Source: Oceaniglobus trochenteri
GTDB taxonomy: Bacteria; Pseudomonadota; Alphaproteobacteria; Rhodobacterales; Rhodobacteraceae
Length of the DNA: 64,000 bases
Assembly (NCBI RefSeq): GCF_020529025.1
Contig: NZ_JACNMM010000004.1
Location: forward strand, 1 to 64,000
Reading direction: 5' to 3'
Shown: positions 16,223-24,334 of the stretch, piece by piece
Position numbering within the stretch: the stretch's first letter is position 1
Layout of the letters: the number at the start of each line of letters is the position of its first letter
Notes under the pieces: model-generated
What the model saw: the letters and a program-made list of their open reading frames with translations, nothing else
The model's database searches: none
What the model was told of the DNA's origin: nothing
Position numbers and translations under genes: made by a program

Positions 16223-17254
16223 CTAGCGCACCATACCCACGATCTCGTAGACGTCGCGCAGGATCGGCGCCGAGATTTCGCGCGCCCGTTCGGCACCGCG
16301 GGACAGGATCGCGTCGATCTCGTCTGGCTGTTCCATCAACCGGGCCATTTCGGCCGAGATGGGCGAGAGTTTCGCCACCGCCAGATCGGCCAGCATCGGT
16401 TTGAACTGGCCGAACTGCTGACCGCCCACCTGGGCCATCGCGGCCTCGGCGGAAATGTCGGACAGGGCGGCGTAGATGTTGACCAGATTGCGCGCCTCGG
16501 GCCGGCCCTCCAGCCCTTCAAGCGTTTCGGGAAGCGGCTCGGGGTCGGTCTTGGCCTTGCGGATCTTCTTGGCGATCGTGTCGGCATCGTCGGTCATGTT
16601 GATGCGGCTGGCGTCCGAGGTGTCGGACTTGCTCATCTTCTTGGTGCCGTCGCGGAGCGACATGACACGGGTGGCCGCGCCTTCGATCACCGGTTCGGTC
16701 ATCGGAAAGAAGTCGACGCCGAAATCGTTGTTGAACTTGGCCGCGATGTCGCGCGTCAGTTCAAGATGCTGCTTCTGATCCTCGCCCACCGGCACATGGG
16801 TGGCGTGATAGATCAGGATGTCGGCCGCCATCAGCGCCGGATAGGCAAAAAGTCCCAGGCTGGAATTCTGGGTGTTCTTCCCGGCCTTGTCCTTCCACTG
16901 GGTCATCCGCTGCATCCAGCCCATGCGCGCCACGCAGTTGAAGATCCAGGCCAGTTGCGCGTGTTCGGGCACCTGGGACTGATTGATCAGCACCGATTTC
17001 TCGGGGTCGATGCCGCTGGCGATGAAGCCGGCGCACAACTCGCGTGTGTTGCGGCGCAGCGTGGCCGGGTCTTGCCAGACGGTGATGGCGTGCAGGTCGA
17101 CCATGCAATAGATCGTCTCGATCGGCTGACCGCTCAGCCCATCGTTCTGCATGTCGACGAAACGCTTGATCGCGCCAAGATAATTGCCCAGATGCAGACC
17201 GCCCGAGGGCTGGATGCCCGAAAAGACGCGCGGCGTGAAGGTTGGGGCCGTCAT
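16223..17254 (-). CDS. trpS: Tryptophanyl-tRNA synthetase
   Basis: 343 residues, class I synthetase. The HIGH-type motif is in [14 protein letters not shown] and the KMSKS loop is in [23 protein letters not shown] lies in the C-terminal anticodon-binding part. [15 protein letters not shown] is specific for TrpRS. ATG 17254 is chosen since the family starts at FSGIQPSG; a GTG three codons upstream is possible. It is followed by the quinone reductase gene at a three-base distance and diverges from the rhomboid-like gene. Confidence 0.96.
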   Translation of the reverse strand: MTAPTFTPRVFSGIQPSGGLHLGNYLGAIKRFVDMQNDGLSGQPIETIYCMVDLHAITVWQDPATLRRNTRELCAGFIASGIDPEKSVLINQSQVPEHAQLAWIFNCVARMGWMQRMTQWKDKAGKNTQNSSLGLFAYPALMAADILIYHATHVPVGEDQKQHLELTRDIAAKFNNDFGVDFFPMTEPVIEGAATRVMSLRDGTKKMSKSDTSDASRINMTDDADTIAKKIRKAKTDPEPLPETLEGLEGRPEARNLVNIYAALSDISAEAAMAQVGGQQFGQFKPMLADLAVAKLSPISAEMARLMEQPDEIDAILSRGAERAREISAPILRDVYEIVGMVR

Positions 17255-17329
17255 GGTGGATACTCCGTCTGGATATTCCCGTCCCGCTCGCTTACCCATG
17301 GGGACAATCGCCGTCAAGGAAGGGCCCCC

Positions 17330-18016
17330 ATGCGCAGTGATCACAACGTTGCCCCGATCAACCCGCTGCCGCCGGTCGTCATCGCGCTGGCGGTGGTGCT
17401 GGTGGGGCTTGAACTGGTGTTCCAGGCGGGCGCACGCGGCTTTGCCGGTGGCCCCGACGGGGTGGGCTGGCGGATCGCGGCCTTCAACGGCTATGCCTTC
17501 CTGCCCGATCTGTTCGACAGGTCGGTGGCCACGGGCCAGTGGACGGCCCGCGACGCGCTGCGCATGGTCAGCTATGTCTTCCTGCACCAGGGGTTCGCGC
17601 ATCTGGCCTTTGTGCTGGTGTTCCTGCTGGCCATGGGCAAATTCGTGGGCGAATTGTTTCACCCCGCCGCCCTGCTGACCATTTTCTTCGGATCGGCCAT
17701 AGCGGGGGCTGCCTGTTACGGGGTTTTCCTGGATGACAGGGTGGCGCTGATCGGCGGGTATCCGGCGGTCTACGGGCTGATCGGGGCCTATACCTTCGTG
17801 ATGTGGACGGGCCTTGGCGCCATCCGCCAGAACCGCGCCCGCGCCTTCACCCTGATCGGGTTTCTCATGGCCTTCCAACTGCTGTTCGGGCTGCTGTTTG
17901 GCGGGGGCAATTACTGGGTCGCGGAACTGGGCGGGTTCTGCACCGGGTTCATCCTGTCATTCCTGGTCAGCCCCGGCGGCTGGGGCCGGGTGATGGACAA
18001 GCTGCGGCAGCGTTGA
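17330..18016 (+). CDS. Rhomboid-fold membrane protein lacking catalytic residues (pseudo-rhomboid)
   Basis: 228 residues with about six hydrophobic segments. The rhomboid landmarks are recognisable: [20 protein letters not shown] (helix 2), [15 protein letters not shown] (helix 4) and [14 protein letters not shown] (helix 6). In active rhomboid proteases the corresponding positions read HLxxNM, GxSG and HxGG. Here the oxyanion Asn is Val, the nucleophilic Ser position reads Pro-Ala (GYPAV), and the His is Glu. The protein therefore cannot be a Ser-His rhomboid protease; it may act as a membrane chaperone or binding protein like derlins and iRhoms. This is an inference. Confidence 0.75.
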   Translation: MRSDHNVAPINPLPPVVIALAVVLVGLELVFQAGARGFAGGPDGVGWRIAAFNGYAFLPDLFDRSVATGQWTARDALRMVSYVFLHQGFAHLAFVLVFLLAMGKFVGELFHPAALLTIFFGSAIAGAACYGVFLDDRVALIGGYPAVYGLIGAYTFVMWTGLGAIRQNRARAFTLIGFLMAFQLLFGLLFGGGNYWVAELGGFCTGFILSFLVSPGGWGRVMDKLRQR

Positions 18017-18040
18017 GGCCGGAATTAGGGAGACGAGACG

Positions 18041-19249
18041 ATGAAACAGACATGGCGATGGTTCGGCCCGGCCGATACGGTCAGCACCGCCGAGATGCGG
18101 CAGGTGGGTGTGCAGGGCGTGGTGTCCGCGCTGCACCAGTTCAAGCCGGGGGTGCTCTGGCCCGCCGAAGAGATTGCGGCGCGCCAGAAGCTGATCGCGA
18201 CCCTGCCGGACGGCGGCGCGTCGGGGCTGACCTGGGACGTGGTGGAAAGCCTGCCCGTCAGCGAGGCGATCAAGACCAAGGCCGAAGGTTTTCGCGACCA
18301 TATCGCCACCTATATCGAAAGCATGGAGAACCTGGCCGCCGCCGGGATCGAGGTGATCTGCTATAACTTCATGCCGGTGCTGGACTGGACCCGCACCGTG
18401 CTGCGCGCGCCCATGCCCCACGGCGGCACGGCGATGCTGTTCGACCTGGTGGATTTCGCCGCCTTCGACCTGTTCATACTGGAGCGCGCGACCGCCTTCG
18501 ATGATTACCCCGAGGACTGCATCGAAGCGGCCCGCGAACGCATCGCGGCCATGGACGACGGCGCGCGGCTTGCCCTGCAGAACAACATCGTGGCCGGTCT
18601 GCCCGGGGCGAACGACACTTGGACGATTGAGGATATTCGCGGCCACCTTGGGCGGTATCGCGACATCGACGCGGAAACCCTGCGCCGGAACCTCGTGGAT
18701 TTCCTGGCCGAAGTCGTGCCGACGGCCGAGCGTCTGGGCCTGCGGCTGTGCTGTCACCCCGACGATCCGCCCTTCTCGATCATGGGGCTGCCGCGGATCA
18801 TGTCGTCGCTGGCCGATTACCGGGCGGTGATGGACGCGGTCGAAAGCCCGGCCAATGGCGCCACGCTGTGCACCGGTTCGCTGGGCGTTGATCCGGACTT
18901 TGACGCCGAGGCCTTCGTGAAGGCGCTGGGGCCGAAGATCCACTTCGTCCACCTGCGCAACACCAAGCGGATCGCGCCGGCCCACGGCGGGCGCAGCAGC
19001 TTTTTCGAGGCGGCGCATCTTGAGGGCGACACCGACATGGTGGCCACCCTGCGTGCCCTCCTGGCCGAAGAGGAGCGGCGGCGCGGCGAGGGGCGGGCCG
19101 ACTGGCAGATTCCCTTCCGCCCGGACCACGGCCAGGATCTTCTGAGCGATCTGGCGGTGCAGGGCATGCCCGGTTATCCGCTGATCGGGCGGATGCGCGG
19201 CCTGGCCGAACTGCGCGGCGTCATTGCCGGTCTGGGCGGCGCGGTCTGA
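18041..19249 (+). CDS. uxuA: Mannonate dehydratase
   Basis: 402 residues. It converts D-mannonate to 2-keto-3-deoxy-D-gluconate in hexuronate breakdown, using a TIM-barrel fold and Mn2+. The start MKQTWRWFGPADTVSTAEMR and the motif YNFMPVLDWTRT are typical of UxuA. Metal and substrate residues are visible in LCCHPDDPP, TGSLGVDP, IHFVHLRN and FRPDHGQDLLSD. The RBS GGGAG precedes the start. No other uronate enzyme is adjacent, but the ABC/oxidoreductase locus starts 2.7 kb downstream, so uxuA may serve the same pathway. Confidence 0.93.
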   Translation: MKQTWRWFGPADTVSTAEMRQVGVQGVVSALHQFKPGVLWPAEEIAARQKLIATLPDGGASGLTWDVVESLPVSEAIKTKAEGFRDHIATYIESMENLAAAGIEVICYNFMPVLDWTRTVLRAPMPHGGTAMLFDLVDFAAFDLFILERATAFDDYPEDCIEAARERIAAMDDGARLALQNNIVAGLPGANDTWTIEDIRGHLGRYRDIDAETLRRNLVDFLAEVVPTAERLGLRLCCHPDDPPFSIMGLPRIMSSLADYRAVMDAVESPANGATLCTGSLGVDPDFDAEAFVKALGPKIHFVHLRNTKRIAPAHGGRSSFFEAAHLEGDTDMVATLRALLAEEERRRGEGRADWQIPFRPDHGQDLLSDLAVQGMPGYPLIGRMRGLAELRGVIAGLGGAV

Positions 19250-19353
19250 TCCAAAGGCGGCGTGCTGCGCACGCCACGCCATTCCTTGCGGGCGCCCGTG
19301 GCGGGCCTATCCGACAATCGGCGAGCAGGCCCTCTTGCTGCGGCTGACGCGCC

Positions 19354-19388
19354 CCGGTGGGTTGAAAATGGGATTTTCAACCCACCGG
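19354..19388. terminator. Long perfect inverted repeat after uxuA
   Basis: CCGGTGGGTTGAAAAT (19354-19369) is repeated exactly as its reverse complement at 19373-19388, with a 3-base GGG loop: a 16-bp perfect stem. It lies between the convergent uxuA and 819-residue protein genes and is symmetrical, so it could stop transcription from both sides, although neither side has a long T-tract. Confidence 0.6.
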
Positions 19389-19392
19389 TCTT

Positions 19393-19418
19393 GGATATTT
19401 GAAGACCAAAGATGGGGG
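19393..19418 (+). repeat. Dispersed intergenic repeat, subtype B
   Basis: GGATATTTGAAGACCAAAG followed by ATGGGGG. The same block, reverse-complemented, occurs at 31127-31157 and 60666-60695 (CCCCATCTTTGGTCC followed by A-rich sequence and ATATCC). Only intergenic copies are seen. It directly follows the long inverted repeat. Confidence 0.7.
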
Positions 19419-19431
19419 CGGCCTGCGCCCC

Positions 19432-21891
19432 TCAATCGCCGCTCCAGGGTGCAAGCGGCGCGCCGTCGATCGAGACATGGGGCAGTGGCGAGAGCGGCGC
19501 GAAGTTGCAGGGTGTGCCGTTTTCCATGGCCGGGCCTGCGAAGGGCAGCCGGATCACCCCGCTTTCCGTTCGCGCTTCGACGGTCAGGGTTTCGGGGTCG
19601 AACCGGGTGTCCGGCAGCGCCCCGGGATCGAGCGTGACCACCCAGCCCATCCGATGGCCCTGCGCGCGCCAGAGCGCCTTGCGGTACTGGCCATGGGCAA
19701 CGGGGCGCAGGGGCGCGCTGCACCAGATCGCGATGCGGGCCGCGCCGCTGTGCAGCAGCAGCCAGTCGTCGGCCTGTTCGACCCTGTCAAAGGCCTCGGT
19801 GGGGGCGAAAAGCTGGGTGAAGGGGTGGGGCGTGTCGCCGGGCAGGTCGTAAACCATCAACGCCAGGGGGCCATGCTGGGCCACGCGCGGCAACTGCCCG
19901 TTGCCGGCCAGAAGCGAGGGGCGGCGTTCGCCCCATTCCTTGAGCTCTCCGGGGTGGTTGATCCAGGCGCGGGCCATGGGATGGGCGGCGCATTGCACGT
20001 CGATCACATGCTGTTGGTGGCCCGGCTGGCCAGTCTTGTGGTCGCTGACCGTCGACATCTGGGCATCGGCGGTCTTGTAGAGCGTGAGGCGGCCCATGTG
20101 GTCGGGGCCCTGGGTGTAGCGGGCGGTGATCACCTGGCCCTGTGGCGGGTGGGCGAAGGCGGCGGCGCTGGCGGGCGGTTCGTAATCGGAGAGGCAGAAC
20201 ATCACCGCCGCCCTGTCGAAGCCGGGCACGAAGGGGCCGCCGAAGGCGACGGCGGCGGTGCTGCCCAGCTCGGTGCCCGGCCCGGCCAGAAGCTCTTTCT
20301 CGTAGGCGCGGCCCTGGGAACCGGCGGGGGTGCCGCCGATGGTGTGCAGGCCGGTCATCACGAAGATCCGGTCGATCAGGGCGTTGGCGCGGCGGGCAAG
20401 GGCATCGTCCTGCCCCATGTCGCGGAGCGAGAACAGCGCCAGCAGGTCGATGGGGTAATAGGCGGCCGAGTTCCATTCGCCCAGGCCATGGGCATCGATC
20501 GAATCGAACCAGCGGTGGAGGCGCTGCGTGGCCTCTTGGCGCAGCTGCGCGCCGGACTTGCCGCTGTTGGGGAAGGTGGTGTCGGGGAACATTGCGCCTG
20601 CCACCAGCTGGCAGATGTGAAAACAGGCGACATGGTTTTCCGACCAGAACCACATCACGTCGTCGCCCGGTTCGTCCAGCCAGTAGCGAAAGCCGATCAC
20701 CGCCGCGCGCAGCCGTTCGACGGTTTCCCCCGGAAGCGGGGCGGCGTGGTCGCGCAGGATGCGCAGCAGTGGCAGGAGCGAGAAATCGCAGCAGTCGTGG
20801 CGCTGTTCGATGGTGGTCAGCGCCTGGTCGAGGATGGCGAGGGCGCGTGGCGTGGCCTGACCCCGGGCCAGCAGGGCAAGGGCGACCGTGGGGTCGAAGG
20901 CCGATTCGTCGCGGATGATCGCGAGAGCGGCGGCCTTGCGCGCGGCGAGGGTCGGCGGATCCAGCGGATATGTCCGCGCCAGGATGGTGGTGCCCAGGCG
21001 GCGGCTGATTTCACCGGCGCCGACCTTTGTGCGCAGGGTGAGGGTGACACAGCCCTGGGGCGCCGTCGCCGTATCAAGCACCGGGGCCGAGGGGGCATCG
21101 GCCGAGAGGGTGAAGGCGACGTCGGGCCAGCTTTGCGGGGGCTGGGACAGACCGCCGCGGGGAAAGGGCCCGATGTCGGTGAGACGCAGTGCCAGGGGCG
21201 CCTCGGGCGGTGCATCGCAGACCAGCGACACGGTTCCGTCGGCATAGAACACACGGTCGGTGCGCACCGCGTTCATCGCCCTGAGGATCGGGGCGAGGCC
21301 GGGTGTCTCCATGTCGGCGGGCAGACCGGCCTGTACCTCGCGCCCCTCGGCCAGGATCAGCGAAACGAAACAGGTGGTGTCGCGTTCGTGCAGATCCTCC
21401 AGTTCGACGGTCAGCGTGGCGCCCTCAGGGGACAGCGGCAGGGTGATTTCGCTGGCCTGCTTGCGGTTGCGCTGAAACGGCTGGAACCGCGCGACAAGGC
21501 GATCGTCGAGCCAGAGGCGGACCCCGCCGCAGGTGGACAGGCGGAACCGGGTGTCGCCTTGCCCTGAAAGCGTGCAGCGCAGCAGGTGGCGCACCAGCGT
21601 GGGGCGATGGCAGAACTGCGAGAAGTCGGCATCTGGGCTGTCGCCGGTCAGGTGAATATTGTCGAAGGTCGCCTCGGGCAGGGTATCGGGGCGGGTGTCG
21701 TTGGCGCCGCGGATGGCGTGAATCGCCTCGCGGCACGGCAGATCGCCGGTGTCGACCCAGCCGTTGACGAAGCGATAATCGATCCGGTCGGGCATGGGGC
21801 GCGCGGTGCCGGGGAAATGTTCGGCCTTGGGGGCGGCCATGGCCCAGCGTCGGATCGCGTCTCCGGGGGCCAGGGGGGTGGTGTTGCTCAT
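19432..21891 (-). CDS. Uncharacterised 819-residue protein, possible polysaccharide lyase/glycosidase-like fold
   Basis: 819 residues, no signal peptide, so probably cytoplasmic. I do not recognise a named family. Residues 1-300 look beta-rich, with a sugar-binding-like stretch VRLWLDDRLVARFQPFQ. Residues 310-580 are helical, with FWSENH (415-420), FPNSGKSG (440-447) and EWNSAAYYPID (472-482), motifs reminiscent of alpha/alpha-toroid enzymes such as polysaccharide lyases. The last 220 residues are again beta-rich, with HDC/HQQH-type histidines (HQQHVIDV). The genes around it are uxuA, an esterase-like hydrolase and a sugar importer, so it may cleave an imported oligosaccharide. It is transcribed away from the esterase gene. 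Confidence 0.6.
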   Translation of the reverse strand: MSNTTPLAPGDAIRRWAMAAPKAEHFPGTARPMPDRIDYRFVNGWVDTGDLPCREAIHAIRGANDTRPDTLPEATFDNIHLTGDSPDADFSQFCHRPTLVRHLLRCTLSGQGDTRFRLSTCGGVRLWLDDRLVARFQPFQRNRKQASEITLPLSPEGATLTVELEDLHERDTTCFVSLILAEGREVQAGLPADMETPGLAPILRAMNAVRTDRVFYADGTVSLVCDAPPEAPLALRLTDIGPFPRGGLSQPPQSWPDVAFTLSADAPSAPVLDTATAPQGCVTLTLRTKVGAGEISRRLGTTILARTYPLDPPTLAARKAAALAIIRDESAFDPTVALALLARGQATPRALAILDQALTTIEQRHDCCDFSLLPLLRILRDHAAPLPGETVERLRAAVIGFRYWLDEPGDDVMWFWSENHVACFHICQLVAGAMFPDTTFPNSGKSGAQLRQEATQRLHRWFDSIDAHGLGEWNSAAYYPIDLLALFSLRDMGQDDALARRANALIDRIFVMTGLHTIGGTPAGSQGRAYEKELLAGPGTELGSTAAVAFGGPFVPGFDRAAVMFCLSDYEPPASAAAFAHPPQGQVITARYTQGPDHMGRLTLYKTADAQMSTVSDHKTGQPGHQQHVIDVQCAAHPMARAWINHPGELKEWGERRPSLLAGNGQLPRVAQHGPLALMVYDLPGDTPHPFTQLFAPTEAFDRVEQADDWLLLHSGAARIAIWCSAPLRPVAHGQYRKALWRAQGHRMGWVVTLDPGALPDTRFDPETLTVEARTESGVIRLPFAGPAMENGTPCNFAPLSPLPHVSIDGAPLAPWSGD

Positions 21892-21975
21892 CGGGGTCTC
21901 CGTTTCGTTGACGCAGTGTTTGCGCGACCGGCCCCATGGTGCAAGGTGTTATCGGATGGCTGAAGGGGGCGGGCG

Positions 21976-22875
21976 ATGGCGATTGCAAGGCAGGATGTTC
22001 TGGCGCTGCTGGGCGACGAGGTGGGCAGGACAGGGTTCATGGAGTGTCAGGTCGTGGGGCAGGGGGCGGTGCAGCGGCTGCTTTTCACCACCGGCGCGGG
22101 GGAAGAGGTGCCCGCCCTCTACATCCCGCAGCCCGGCCCGGCGCCTGCGCTGCTCTACTGTCACGCCCATGGCGCGCGGTACGACATCGGCATGGCCGAA
22201 CTGACCGAGGGGCGCCCGGCGCTGACCGCGCCCTATGCTGATGCCCTGGCGCGGGCCGGGTTTGCCGTGCTCTGCCTTGAGATGCCCTGTTTCGGCGCGC
22301 GGGCGGCCACCGAGGAGAACGCCACCGCCAAGGCGCGGCTGTGGCAGGGCCGCACCCTGTTTGGCCAGATGCTGGCCGAGCAGGTGGCCGGGCTGGATTG
22401 GCTGACCGCGCAGGAGGGGGTGGATGCCGCGCGGATCGGGGCCATGGGCATTTCCATGGGCGGCACCCTGGCCTGGTGGCTGGCGGCCATCGACCCCCGG
22501 ATCGCCGCCAGCGTCTCCATGGTCTGTCTGGCCGATATGGGCGGGCTGATCGAAACCGGCGCGCATGACGTGCATGGCAACTACATGACGGTGCCCGGCC
22601 TGCTGAAGCTGGGGCGCACCGGACAGGTGGCGGCGCTGTCGGCGCCACGTCCGGCACTGCATTGTGTCGGGTTGCAGGATTGCGGCACGCCGCCCTCGGC
22701 CTTTGCAAGGGCGCGCGACGACCTGCTGGCGGGGTATCGCGCGGCGGGGGCCGAAGATGCGCTGGCCTTTCATGTCGAGGACGACCTGGGCCATGCCGAG
22801 ACCCCGGCCATGCGCGAAAGGGTGCTGGATTTCCTGCTGCAAACCCTGTTGGGGGCGCCGGGTGCGGAAAATTGA
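21976..22875 (+). CDS. Alpha/beta-hydrolase (dienelactone hydrolase / acetyl-esterase-like)
   Basis: 299 residues. The nucleophile elbow is GISMGGTLAWW (Ser in G-x-S-x-G), the oxyanion region is YCHAHGARYDIG, and the late DDLGHAETPAMRERV supplies the His. The fold start PALYIPQPGPAPALLYCHAHG matches DLH/AXE-type hydrolases that deacylate small substrates. No signal peptide, so it acts in the cytoplasm. It diverges from the 819-residue protein gene and precedes the importer operon; removal of acyl groups from an imported sugar is a reasonable inference. Confidence 0.75.
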   Translation: MAIARQDVLALLGDEVGRTGFMECQVVGQGAVQRLLFTTGAGEEVPALYIPQPGPAPALLYCHAHGARYDIGMAELTEGRPALTAPYADALARAGFAVLCLEMPCFGARAATEENATAKARLWQGRTLFGQMLAEQVAGLDWLTAQEGVDAARIGAMGISMGGTLAWWLAAIDPRIAASVSMVCLADMGGLIETGAHDVHGNYMTVPGLLKLGRTGQVAALSAPRPALHCVGLQDCGTPPSAFARARDDLLAGYRAAGAEDALAFHVEDDLGHAETPAMRERVLDFLLQTLLGAPGAEN

Positions 22876-22954
22876 TACTCGATTGATACAGTCTATTGAC
22901 GCATGGATTTTTGCTGCGCACTATCGGGGCCAATGCTGGGCAACACAGTATCAA
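22872..22954 (+). promoter_or_regulatory. Promoter with TTGATAC operator array upstream of the sugar ABC operon
   Basis: A sigma-70-like promoter TTGACG (22896-22901), 17-base spacer, CACTAT (22919-22924) precedes the binding-protein gene. TTGATAC occurs at 22872-22878 and again at 22883-22889, eleven bases apart (one helical turn), and an inverted copy GTATCAA lies at 22948-22954 downstream of the start point. This arrangement fits a repressor that bridges sites across the promoter. No regulator gene for this locus is present in the window. Confidence 0.55.
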
Positions 22955-22969
22955 CCCTAGGGAGGAACC

Positions 22970-24259
22970 ATGTCCTATACCAAGAAACTCGTCCGCCGTT
23001 CTGCGGCTCTCGGCACGGTCTCGGCCATTGCCATGTCGCTGGGAACCGCGGCCTACGCTGTCGATCTGAGCCTGATGTTGAACGAAAACGACAACGAGGC
23101 CGAGATCCTTCAGGGCTTCATCGACCGCTACAAGGAAATCGAGCCCGACGTTAACATCTCGCTGAACATCGTCGGCTATGACGTGGTGCGCGAACAGCTT
23201 CCCGTTCAGCTTGAGGCCGGGTCGGGCCCCGATCTGGCGCTTGTCACCAACCTTGGCGGCTTCAACCCCTATTACGTCGACCTGACCCCCTACGTCGATG
23301 CCGAGGCCTGGGAAGCGGCCTATGGCGCCGTTCTGCCCTGGTATCGTGCGGGCAAGCCCGACGGGATCTACGGCTTTCACACCGAAATGACGGTGACGGG
23401 CCCCTATGTCAACCTGACCATGTTCGAAGAGGCGGGCGTGGACGTGCCAGAACCCGGCGCAACCTGGGAAGACTGGGCCGATGCCACCCGTCAGGTGATG
23501 GAGGCCACCGGCGCCTATTCCGGCATGGTGATGGACCGGTCGGGTCACCGCATGGCCGGGCCTGCCATGTCCTACGGTGCCAAGTATTTCGACGAGGATG
23601 GCAAACTGATCGTCGACGAAGGGTTCAAGACCTTCGCGCAGATGATGCTGGACTGGCACGCCGAAGGCTTGATGCCCCCCGATGTCTGGCCGGCGGTGTC
23701 CGGTGGCAAATACGCCAACGGCAACGAGATGTTCTTCAACCAGGATGTGTCGTTCTACATGTCCGGGTCGTGGAACGTGGGCAACGTCGAGGCCAACGTC
23801 GGCGACAAGTTCGACTGGGCCGTGGTGCCCGTGCCCTGCGGTCCGGCGGGCTGTGGCGTGATGCCGGGCGGTGCCGGTCTGGTTGCCTTCTCGGGCGGCG
23901 CCGATGACGAGGCGGCGGCCAAGTTCGTGGCCTGGATGGGCGAAAAGGAACAGGCCAAGGAATACTATACCCAGACCTTCGCCATCCCCGCCCATGCCGA
24001 GCTTCAGAAGGAAGGGCTTGATTACCAGTCCGCCGGTGCCTCGGAAGCGGTGGCCGACGGCCTGAACAAGTTCGCCGCCATGGCGGTGGTAACGGCCGAG
24101 GAACTGCCCCAGGCCTATGACCTGCAAGGCAATCCCAACAACTTCGTCATCTTCAATGCCACGACCCAATACCTGGGCGCGGCGATGAACGGCGAAATCT
24201 CCCTGGACGAGGCGATGGCCAAGATCCAGGAGGAAACCGACAAGAACGCCAACAACTGA
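22970..24259 (+). CDS. Sugar ABC transporter periplasmic binding protein (family 1)
   Basis: 429 residues. The signal peptide YTKKLVRRSAALGTVSAIAM ends at AYA before VDLSLMLNENDNEAEIL. The body is a cluster B solute-binding fold: LQGFIDRYKEIEPDVNI, LEAGSGPDLALVTN, YMSGSWNVGN and VAFSGGADDEAAAKFVAWMG are typical. Aromatic and acidic residues (W, Y, D, E) are frequent, as expected for carbohydrate binding. A strong GGGAGGAACC sits before the ATG. It is the first gene of the operon with two permeases and an ATPase; a stable hairpin follows. Confidence 0.9.
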   Translation: MSYTKKLVRRSAALGTVSAIAMSLGTAAYAVDLSLMLNENDNEAEILQGFIDRYKEIEPDVNISLNIVGYDVVREQLPVQLEAGSGPDLALVTNLGGFNPYYVDLTPYVDAEAWEAAYGAVLPWYRAGKPDGIYGFHTEMTVTGPYVNLTMFEEAGVDVPEPGATWEDWADATRQVMEATGAYSGMVMDRSGHRMAGPAMSYGAKYFDEDGKLIVDEGFKTFAQMMLDWHAEGLMPPDVWPAVSGGKYANGNEMFFNQDVSFYMSGSWNVGNVEANVGDKFDWAVVPVPCGPAGCGVMPGGAGLVAFSGGADDEAAAKFVAWMGEKEQAKEYYTQTFAIPAHAELQKEGLDYQSAGASEAVADGLNKFAAMAVVTAEELPQAYDLQGNPNNFVIFNATTQYLGAAMNGEISLDEAMAKIQEETDKNANN

Positions 24260-24272
24260 TCCTGTCACCGGC

Positions 24273-24303
24273 GATGCGGGGCCGTTCCATGCGGCCCCGC
24301 ATC
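24273..24303 (+). promoter_or_regulatory. Intercistronic hairpin after the binding-protein gene
   Basis: GATGCGGGGCCG (24273-24284) pairs perfectly with CGGCCCCGCATC (24292-24303), loop of 7 bases. Between a binding-protein and its permease genes such stems protect the upstream mRNA or attenuate transcription, giving excess binding protein. There is no T-tract, so a leaky rather than full stop is expected. Confidence 0.6.
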
Positions 24304-24334
24304 TTCGATTTACGCCTGCCCAAGGATACCCCCC

